Below the pieces are notes generated by a model, which saw only the letters and a program-made list of their open reading frames with translations, did no database searches and was not told where the DNA came from. The position numbers and the translations under genes were made by a program. A stretch of DNA of 13,032 bases from Paenibacillus sp. oral taxon 786 str. D14 (GTDB lineage Bacteria; Bacillota; Bacilli; Paenibacillales; Paenibacillaceae), in contig NZ_GG695982.1 of assembly GCF_000159955.1 (NCBI RefSeq), forward strand, positions 106,720 to 119,751, in the 5' to 3' direction. Below are positions 7,255 to 13,032 of this stretch, piece after piece (position 1 is the first letter of the stretch; each line of letters begins with the position of its first letter).

Positions 7255-8330
7255 ACTTGATCCAACAGTTTTTGCCGAAAAAAATCACCCTAGCCGTGAC
7301 ATTAGTCGCCTGGGTCTTTCTCGTCATGGTGCTGTCGATTACATCTGCTGGCTTGCTTGCCTTCTTGCTGAACCGCGCAGGCTGGATTGACCTGAATCAG
7401 CCGAATTCCTATCGCGGCATTTACGTCCTGATCTACATCAGCATTTTTATGGGCGTTGTCATTGCCGCGTTGTTAAGCAGACGATCCGTCAAGCCGATTC
7501 GCGATATGATGGAGGCTACCGCGAAGGTGGCCAAAGGGGATTTTTCAGCCCATGCGACGGTGAAGGGGAGCGTCGTTTTTGAACTAGACGAGCTTGCCGT
7601 CAGTTTTAACAAGATGGTGCAGGAGTTAAAAGGAATCGAAACGCTGCGAAGCGACTTCGTGCGGAATTTCTCCCATGAGTTTAAAACGCCGATCGTCTCC
7701 ATCAGCGGCTTCGCCAAATTGCTGAAGCAGGGAAATCTCAGCGAAGAAGATAAGCAGGATTATCTGGATCGCATCATTCAGGAATCCGAACGACTCGTGG
7801 AGCTGTCCACCAGCATTCTCAACTTGTCGAAGGTGGAGAACATTGAAATTTTGAGCGAAAAGACGAGCTATCGGCTGGATGAACAGATCCGACTTGCCGT
7901 TCTGATGCTGGAGCCGAAGTGGAACGCGAAATCGCTTCAGCTCGATATCGCATTGGACGATGTCACGATACACGGCAACAAAAACCTGCTTCAGCAAGTG
8001 TGGATCAACCTTCTCGACAATGCGATCAAATTTACGGGTAGCGGCGGAAAGCTGAAAATCGCGCTTCAGCGGAGGGGGCAGCAAGCGATCTTCCGGCTTG
8101 AAGATAATGGCCGCGGGATGGATGAAGAGACGATGCGGCGCATGTTTGATAAGTTTTACCAAGGCGATTCGTCCCGCTCCATGACAGGCAATGGATTGGG
8201 ATTAACCATTGTCAAGCGCATTGTCGATTTGTGCGAGGGGACGATTGAGGTGGACAGTGAGCTTGGAGTAGGCTCAGTGTTTACGGTTCGGCTGCCGCTT
8301 GGCATGGATCCTCAAACTAAGGGTCAATAA
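7251..8330 (+). CDS. Sensor histidine kinase with HAMP domain
   Basis: This is the membrane sensor partner of the upstream regulator (359 residues). Two membrane segments, about 12-40 and 57-76, bracket an extracellular loop of only about 16-18 residues, too small for a folded ligand-binding domain. HAMP lies at about 77-130. The catalytic core is complete: H-box FSHEFKTPI (140-148) with phospho-accepting His142, N-box NLLDNAIKF (253-261), G1 DNGRGM (285-290), F-box FDKFYQG (299-305) and G2 GNGLGLTIV (313-321). The ATG at 7251 overlaps the TGA of the regulator. The short loop suggests sensing within the membrane or through a partner such as the adjacent transporter, as known for envelope-stress kinases of Firmicutes; that function is inferred. 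Confidence 0.95.
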   Translation: MNLIQQFLPKKITLAVTLVAWVFLVMVLSITSAGLLAFLLNRAGWIDLNQPNSYRGIYVLIYISIFMGVVIAALLSRRSVKPIRDMMEATAKVAKGDFSAHATVKGSVVFELDELAVSFNKMVQELKGIETLRSDFVRNFSHEFKTPIVSISGFAKLLKQGNLSEEDKQDYLDRIIQESERLVELSTSILNLSKVENIEILSEKTSYRLDEQIRLAVLMLEPKWNAKSLQLDIALDDVTIHGNKNLLQQVWINLLDNAIKFTGSGGKLKIALQRRGQQAIFRLEDNGRGMDEETMRRMFDKFYQGDSSRSMTGNGLGLTIVKRIVDLCEGTIEVDSELGVGSVFTVRLPLGMDPQTKGQ

Positions 8331-8334
8331 AAAT

Positions 8335-8376
8335 GACGCCCCACATCACTGATGGAATTTAAGGTGAAGGGGCGTC
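8335..8376. terminator. Intrinsic terminator between convergent genes
   Basis: GACGCCCC (8335-8342) pairs with GGGGCGTC (8369-8376), and the stem can extend with TCAC/GTGA after a one- to three-base bulge. On the minus strand the stem is followed by ATTTTTATT, a good T-run for the leftward tetR-type gene. On the plus strand TTCGTTTG is weaker but can serve the kinase gene. Confidence 0.8.
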
Positions 8377-8392
8377 TTCGTTTGTTCACTTC

Positions 8393-8965
8393 TCATTTCA
8401 GCAGCGGCAAAAAAATCTCATCCACGATCTCCTCAATGGTCTTCATAGAAACGGGTTCCAACGTAATTAGCAGTTCATGTCTCACAAGATCTACAGGCAG
8501 CCTGGTAATGCGCGGCGTAACCTTCTCCGGACGAATTTCCCCTCTTTCTATGGCTCGGTCCAAAATAACGGTCATCGTATTCGTTCTTCGAAAATTGAGA
8601 ATATCGGAGAAAGGAATGTCAGATACTACGGACATCAGGCCGTGAATCGTTTTGGGGCCAATTTGCTGCAGCATCTCATTTAACTCATTCAGCAAGAGGA
8701 GGACATCGCTGCGCAAATTCCCGGTATCCGGGACTGAAACCGTCGGCAAATGGTTCAGAATCGCAGCTAAGACAAGCTCTTCCCGATTCGGCCAACGACG
8801 ATAAATGACAGGTTTGCTGGTTTGAGCCCGAGCGGCAACTCCTTCAATCGTAAGGTGATGAAAGCCAATTTCCATCAATTCGTCCCATGCGGCTTGAAGA
8901 ATCGCCCCCTCCAATTCAGCTCCTCGTCTTCGCGTTGATCCTTCTCCTTCATTGATTTTATTCAT
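8393..8965 (-). CDS. TetR/AcrR-family transcriptional repressor
   Basis: This is a 190-residue TetR-type one-component regulator. The HTH (about 20-64) reads AILQAAWDELMEIGFHHLTI, then EGVAARAQTSKPVIYRRWPN and REELVLAAI, the classic TetR pattern with recognition helix TSKPVIYRRW (49-58). The remaining helical part (about 75-190) is the ligand-binding and dimer domain and has no assignable ligand. ATG at 8965 is preferred because TTGGAGG (8974-8980) is its ribosome binding site 8 bases upstream; an in-frame TTG at 8980 is part of that site. It is divergent from a drug efflux gene across a short gap holding inverted repeats, so it most likely represses both genes until a drug binds. Confidence 0.93.
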   Translation of the reverse strand: MNKINEGEGSTRRRGAELEGAILQAAWDELMEIGFHHLTIEGVAARAQTSKPVIYRRWPNREELVLAAILNHLPTVSVPDTGNLRSDVLLLLNELNEMLQQIGPKTIHGLMSVVSDIPFSDILNFRRTNTMTVILDRAIERGEIRPEKVTPRITRLPVDLVRHELLITLEPVSMKTIEEIVDEIFLPLLK

Positions 8966-9068
8966 AATACAAACCTCCAATAAAATACGTTGCGTTTCTT
9001 ATTCGATTGTAGTATGATGAATCCGAATAAGAAACGTTTGGTTTCTAAATGGATAAGGAGTGATACAC
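8966..9068. promoter_or_regulatory. TetR operator and divergent promoter
   Basis: A rightward promoter is clear: -35 TTGCGT (8990-8995), 17-base spacer, -10 TATGAT (9013-9018). A perfect 13-bp inverted repeat, CGTTTCTTATTCG (8993-9005) and CGAATAAGAAACG (9024-9036), brackets the -10 box with an 18-base spacer. Each arm also begins a smaller imperfect palindrome: AGAAAC-GTTTG-GTTTCT (9030-9046) on the right, and a related AGAAAC-GCAAC-GTATTT on the minus strand on the left. This suggests two repressor-dimer sites, one over the -35 and one over the early transcript. A leftward promoter may be TTTCTT (9034-9029) with TACAAT (9011-9006). Confidence 0.82.
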
Positions 9069-10520
9069 GTGAGTAAACCAGGCGAACTTGCAGCATCACC
9101 ATCAAAAATGAAAATCGATCCAGCTGTCATGAAAGTGGCATGGATTCTGTTGGTGGGGATGCTTGCCCCTTTATTCGATACTACCATAATGAACGTCGCC
9201 ATCGATACCCTTGGCAATGTACTGCATGCTCCAGTTACATCGATCCAGTGGGTGATGACGAGTTATTTGCTCGCGATTAGCTTGGTTATTCCCATTTCCG
9301 GCTGGTTGGTTGATCGTTATGGCGGTAAAAATATGTGGAATTTGGCTTTAAGTTTGTTTCTTGTCGGTTCTGTATTGTGCGGCTTGTCTTGGAATGTGGG
9401 AAGCCTCATTGCTTTTCGCGTCATTCAAGGCTTGGGCGGCGGTTTGATGATGCCGATCATGCAGACGATGATTGTCCGCGCAGCAGGCGGGCAGAACTTA
9501 GGCCGGGTTATGGCGATTGTGGGGTTGCCGGTTCTGATCGGGCCGATTCTTGGTCCCGTATTGGGCGGGGTAATTATCCATAATCTAGATTGGCGTTGGA
9601 TTTTCTATGTTAATATTCCGGTGTGCTTGATTGCCCTGTTCTTATCTCTAAAGGGATTGCCCAAAGATGATGTCGCAAATCATCCGCAGAAGCTGGACTT
9701 ACTAGGTTTAACTCTGGTGTCTCCGGCGCTCGTGCTGATGATTTATGGACTTACGAAAGTCAGCTCGGAGCATGGTTTCTTTAAAAGTCCGGTTCTTGTT
9801 CCCATCGCGATTGGACTGTTGTTTTTGATCGTCTTCTGCTGGTATGTACTCAGAAAAACCGATCATCCGATCGTCGATCTGCGAATCTTTAAGAGCACAA
9901 CGTTCTCTGCATCTGCCTGTCTGTTGTTTATCTCAGGGCTTTCTTCCTATGCCGGCATGTTGTTATTGCCGCTGTATTATCAACAGGTTCGCGGTCACAG
10001 CGTGCTTGCTTCAGGGTTGCTGTTGATTCCTCAAGGCCTTGGGATGTTAATGACCCGCTCCTTGGCAGGGAAGCTGACGGATACCATCGGCTCCCGATGG
10101 GTGGTTCTCGGCGGTACTATTCTGACGCTGCTCGGAACTTTACCTTTTGCCATGAGTTCAGTAGATACCAGTGAACTGATGCTGGCCATATCCCTGGTTG
10201 TCCGCGGCGGAGGACTTGGGGGCTTGATGCTTCCGATTATGGCCACCGCCTATGAGGGGTTATCGAAGGAATTGGTACCGCATGCCAGCAGCGCAACCCG
10301 GATTCTTCAGCAAATTGGGGGTGCGTTTGGGGCTTCGGTCTTTGCCGTCATCTTGCAGAATCAAATCAACAGCCAACCCGTTCACGATGTCTCAGCGCTG
10401 AACACAGCGTTTAACCATACCTTTATGTGGTCCGTTGTCTTCACGATTGTATCGCTTGTGTTTATCATCTTCTTGCCTCATAAGAAAAAGAATACTGTTC
10501 TTAAACCCAGCATCAACTGA
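9069..10520 (+). CDS. DHA2-type multidrug efflux MFS transporter
   Basis: This is a proton-driven drug exporter of the EmrB/QacA (DHA2) subfamily in the cytoplasmic membrane; the 483-residue length and hydrophobic pattern suit about 14 membrane helices. Motifs are LFDTTIMNVAI (35-45, motif D1), GWLVDRYGGKNMW (78-90, motif A), RVIQGLGGGLMMP (117-129, motif B), GLPVLIGPILGPVLGG (152-167, motif C, typical of exporters) and DWRWIFYVNIP (174-184, a DHA2 hallmark). GTG at 9069 is chosen because AAGGAG (9055-9060) is 8 bases upstream; the in-frame GTG at 9060 overlaps that site. It is controlled by the divergent TetR-type gene. Substrates cannot be read from sequence. Confidence 0.95.
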   Translation: MSKPGELAASPSKMKIDPAVMKVAWILLVGMLAPLFDTTIMNVAIDTLGNVLHAPVTSIQWVMTSYLLAISLVIPISGWLVDRYGGKNMWNLALSLFLVGSVLCGLSWNVGSLIAFRVIQGLGGGLMMPIMQTMIVRAAGGQNLGRVMAIVGLPVLIGPILGPVLGGVIIHNLDWRWIFYVNIPVCLIALFLSLKGLPKDDVANHPQKLDLLGLTLVSPALVLMIYGLTKVSSEHGFFKSPVLVPIAIGLLFLIVFCWYVLRKTDHPIVDLRIFKSTTFSASACLLFISGLSSYAGMLLLPLYYQQVRGHSVLASGLLLIPQGLGMLMTRSLAGKLTDTIGSRWVVLGGTILTLLGTLPFAMSSVDTSELMLAISLVVRGGGLGGLMLPIMATAYEGLSKELVPHASSATRILQQIGGAFGASVFAVILQNQINSQPVHDVSALNTAFNHTFMWSVVFTIVSLVFIIFLPHKKKNTVLKPSIN

Positions 10521-10581
10521 TGAGGTAAAACGGGTTTGAAATAGTCTTTCTTGAGGGGAATCCCTTGAGGAAGAGAATACT

Positions 10582-10630
10582 AAACAGCTGTTCGCAAAGC
10601 CCAAGTGAGGGATTCGAACAGCTGTTTTTT
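10582..10630 (+). terminator. Intrinsic terminator of the efflux gene
   Basis: A perfect 13-bp inverted repeat, AAACAGCTGTTCG (10582-10594) and CGAACAGCTGTTT (10615-10627), with a 20-base loop, runs into a six-T tract (10625-10630). It lies 60 bases after the stop of the efflux gene. Confidence 0.9.
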
Positions 10631-10721
10631 GATAGCTCTACACCGCGAACCTTGGAAAATACCATCGTATCCCTGAGTGAACCATCAACCGCACATGCAT
10701 CTTAATCAAGATGACTAGGTG

Positions 10722-10750
10722 GTGCCATTCTAGCAAAATTGCGTTATAGT
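10722..10750 (+). promoter_or_regulatory. Possible promoter of the helicase gene
   Basis: GTGCCA (10722-10727) and TATAGT (10745-10750) are spaced by 17 bases, ending 37 bases before the helicase ATG. The -35 match is partial. The rest of the gap (10631-10721) shows only a small A+T-rich hairpin at 10698-10713. Confidence 0.4.
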
Positions 10751-10787
10751 AGGTAATGCAATCGGAACATTCGAAAGGGCAGTCATC

Positions 10788-12986
10788 ATGAATAAAACAA
10801 GTTCCTTCTTCCTTCGCAAGAAAGAAGAATTAGGTGTTGAATTAAATGAAATCCAGAAGCAAGCGGTCCTTCAAACAGAGGGACCCTTGCTATTGTTAGC
10901 TTCACCAGGATCGGGGAAGACCACAACGATCATTATGAGGATCGGGTATCTGATCGAGGAGAGGGGAGTTTCTCCCAGAAGGATCAAGGCAGTAACGTTT
11001 AGCCGCGCTTCAGCGCACGATATGAAGGAGCGGTTTAACACCTTCTTCCCAGAGCTGACACCGGTTGATTTCTCCACGATTCATAGCTTGGCCTTCGAGG
11101 TGGTGCGGGAGCATTTTCGTGCGACCCAGACGTCGTTCCAGATCATCGAAGGCGATGTCGACGCCGCTCAGCAAGAAGCCAGCGGTTCGGAGCAACTTCC
11201 GTTACATAAGAAGATCATATTGCGGAATCTCTATAAAGCGATCACCGGAGAGAATATCACAGATGACCAGCTGGACGAGCTGACGACCTACATTAGCTAT
11301 ATCAAAAATAAAATGATCCCCTCCGAGCAATGGTCCGCGGTTAAAGTGGAGGTGCCCCATGCCGAACGGATCTTGCGGGAGTACGAGCTCTTTAAGCAGT
11401 CTGGCACCCGGTCGCTGCTGCTTGATTATGACGACATGCTGGTGGTTTGCGAACGCATCCTGGCGGAGAATGAAGGGGTGCTCCGCAGGTACCAGAGGCG
11501 TTATGATTATGTCCTCACAGATGAAAGCCAGGATACGTCCAGGGTGCAGCATGCGATTATCGAGAAGCTGGTGCAACAGCATCGTAACCTATGCGTCGTT
11601 GCCGACGATGATCAAAGCTTGTATAGCTGGCGAGGGGCCGATCCTGCATATTTGCTGAACTTCAAGCAGGTCTATCCGGAGGCGTTGATCTTGTTTATGG
11701 AGCAAAATTATCGCTCTACCCCAGAGATCGTGAACGTCGCCAACACATTGATTCAGCGCAATCAAGACCGATATCCGAAAAAGATGTTCACCGAAAATCC
11801 CCCGCACAAGCCAATTGAGATACGCCATCTGGATGATTACAGCGATCAGGTTAAATATCTGGTGAACGAGATTCAGCAGATCAAGAACTTTGCCGAGGTG
11901 GCGATCCTGTATCGGAACAATTCCTCATCCATCGCGTTAATGAACGAGTTTGATCGTGCGGGCATTCCTTTTTATATGAAGGATGCGGATAACCGCTTTT
12001 TCTCCCATTGGGTTGTCGAGGATATCTTGAATTTCATGCGGATGACGTTCACGGATAAACGTCCCGATATTCTGGAGAAGATCCATCTGAAATTTAATGG
12101 ATATATCAGCAAGGAGCAGATGGCGGCGCTGCTCAAGATTCGAAATGAGGAATCCGTCTTTGATAATCTGTTGAACCGGGTCCCGCTTAAGGATTATCAG
12201 GTGAAGCAGCTGCAGATGTGCAAGGAGACGTTTCAGGAAATGAAAGGGATGCCGCCGCTGCATGCGATTCGGGTGATCCGCGATCGACTGGGTTATGAGA
12301 AAGCCCTGGAGAAGATTTGCGAGTGGAAGGGATTCCGTATGGAATATCTCTTGGGGATCTTGAACACGCTGGAGGAAATCGCGGCGGAATTGGCGACCAT
12401 GGAGGAATTCGCCGCCAGATTGAAATACTTGGAGTCGATCTTGCGAACGGCGAGAACCAAGCGAGGGCAAAATGCGGTCACGTTCTCGACGATGCACAGC
12501 TCCAAGGGCTTAGAGTTCGAGCGCGTGTATATGATCGACCTAGTGGAAGGGATCATTCCGTCTAAGGCGGATAAGGAGAACACGGACATGATGGAGGAGG
12601 CGACCCGGCTATTTTATGTGGGGATGACCCGGGCGAAGAAACATCTGGAGCTTCTGACTTACAAGAAACGGGATGGGGCAGAGGTGACGGAGTCGAGGTT
12701 CGTGGCCTACGTGAGGTACATCCAACTTCCACCCCAAGCGGGCGAGCCTTCGTCTGCGACTTCGCCCTCCATCCCTGTTCCAGCGCAGGACAACCCCAAT
12801 GCCATCCGAAGGCTGGCTGAGCTAAGGGAAGGGGAATCTATCGTCCACCGGGCTTTCGGAAAGGGAACCATTCTGCAAGTGAATGGGGAACGAGTTCATA
12901 TCCGATTTGAGGAGGGGGAAAAAGCTTTATCAACGACCACCTGTCTCCAAATGGGCTTGTTGGAACGGGCGGAGGATGCATCCTAG
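10788..12986 (+). CDS. UvrD/PcrA-like superfamily 1 DNA helicase
   Basis: This is an ATP-dependent 3'-5' DNA helicase of the UvrD/Rep/PcrA family (732 residues, close to PcrA length). Motifs in order: Q-motif LNEIQKQAV (19-27), Walker A SPGSGKTTT (39-47), motif Ia TFSRASAHDMK (70-80), TIHSLAF (97-103), motif II DESQDT (245-250), motif III ADDDQSLYSWRGAD (272-285), motif IV QNYRS (306-310), motif V TMHSSKGLEFERVYMID (568-584) and motif VI EATRLFYVGMTRAKKHLEL (604-622). After a Pro/Ser-rich linker (648-670), residues about 680-726 resemble the C-terminal Tudor-like domain of PcrA (VHRAFGKGTILQVNGERVHI). The ATG at 10788 has AAAGGG 8 bases upstream. The gene stands alone with its own promoter region. 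It may be a YjcD-like paralogue rather than the main PcrA; that is unproven. Confidence 0.93.
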   Translation: MNKTSSFFLRKKEELGVELNEIQKQAVLQTEGPLLLLASPGSGKTTTIIMRIGYLIEERGVSPRRIKAVTFSRASAHDMKERFNTFFPELTPVDFSTIHSLAFEVVREHFRATQTSFQIIEGDVDAAQQEASGSEQLPLHKKIILRNLYKAITGENITDDQLDELTTYISYIKNKMIPSEQWSAVKVEVPHAERILREYELFKQSGTRSLLLDYDDMLVVCERILAENEGVLRRYQRRYDYVLTDESQDTSRVQHAIIEKLVQQHRNLCVVADDDQSLYSWRGADPAYLLNFKQVYPEALILFMEQNYRSTPEIVNVANTLIQRNQDRYPKKMFTENPPHKPIEIRHLDDYSDQVKYLVNEIQQIKNFAEVAILYRNNSSSIALMNEFDRAGIPFYMKDADNRFFSHWVVEDILNFMRMTFTDKRPDILEKIHLKFNGYISKEQMAALLKIRNEESVFDNLLNRVPLKDYQVKQLQMCKETFQEMKGMPPLHAIRVIRDRLGYEKALEKICEWKGFRMEYLLGILNTLEEIAAELATMEEFAARLKYLESILRTARTKRGQNAVTFSTMHSSKGLEFERVYMIDLVEGIIPSKADKENTDMMEEATRLFYVGMTRAKKHLELLTYKKRDGAEVTESRFVAYVRYIQLPPQAGEPSSATSPSIPVPAQDNPNAIRRLAELREGESIVHRAFGKGTILQVNGERVHIRFEEGEKALSTTTCLQMGLLERAEDAS

Positions 12987-13020
12987 CTAAGCGATGCAAA
13001 TATACGGCTAGGAAGTAAAC

Positions 13021-13032
13021 ATGAACTTGAAA
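13021..13032 (+). CDS. Possible start of a next gene, cut by the window
   Basis: An ATG at 13021 follows AGGAAG (13010-13015) at 5 bases, and four codons (MNLK) fit before the window ends. A 7-bp inverted repeat, TCCTAGC (12981-12987) and GCTAGGA (13007-13013), spans the helicase stop codon and covers part of this ribosome binding site. Too little is present to name a product. Confidence 0.3.

Noticed and set aside
7626..8162. 178-codon minus-strand frame inside the histidine kinase gene
   Set aside because: It is a shadow of the kinase frame; the sense strand carries all catalytic motifs and the antisense product resembles nothing known.
11937..12497. 186-codon minus-strand frame inside the helicase gene
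   Set aside because: It is a shadow of the helicase; its His/Leu/Arg-rich composition is typical of antisense reading.
1..13032. CRISPR arrays, tRNA or rRNA genes
   Set aside because: No regularly spaced direct repeats, no tRNA-like TTCGANTC arm in a cloverleaf context and no rRNA-like stretches were seen. The GATTCGAACA at 10611-10620 is the arm of a terminator hairpin.

Overview
The window looks like chromosome of a spore-former of the Paenibacillus or Brevibacillus type. The evidence is strong GGAGG-type ribosome binding sites, frequent TTG and GTG starts, mid-range base composition, and gene families common in Bacilli (a WYL regulator next to a UvrA-like protein, a Bcr-type ABC transporter with a two-component system, a TetR/DHA2 efflux pair, a PcrA-like helicase). 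This placement is inferred from gene content only.

Region 1 (1-1413) is the right-hand part of an IS110-family insertion sequence. It holds most of a transposase whose N-terminus lies before the window, followed by about 370 bases of non-coding but very structured DNA. This stretch has a chain of four perfect hairpins (1067-1186). Next is a 205-base unit (1191-1395) closed by a 26-position imperfect stem, with two inner stem-loops carrying internal loops. IS110 elements are guided by element-encoded bridge RNAs or seekRNAs, so this unit is the best candidate here for an unannotated guide RNA.

Region 2 (about 1414-3570) is a UvrA-like ATPase gene that has lost its 5' half next to the IS, followed three bases later by a WYL-domain regulator. 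Region 3 (3706-4741) is a tRNA-dihydrouridine synthase gene ending at a strong bidirectional terminator.

Region 4 (4765-8376) is a sensing and detoxification module. A leftward ABC transporter operon (ATPase and six-helix permease, translationally coupled) is divergent from a rightward response regulator and histidine kinase whose genes overlap by ATGA. The kinase has only a short extracellular loop, as in cell-envelope stress sensors. The likely arrangement is that the kinase/regulator pair controls the transporter.

Region 5 (8393-10630) is a TetR repressor divergent from a DHA2-type drug efflux pump. The shared promoter carries a perfect 13-bp inverted repeat bracketing the -10 box. Region 6 (10788-12986) is a UvrD/PcrA-like helicase with a C-terminal Tudor-like domain. 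A possible next gene begins at 13021 and runs off the window.
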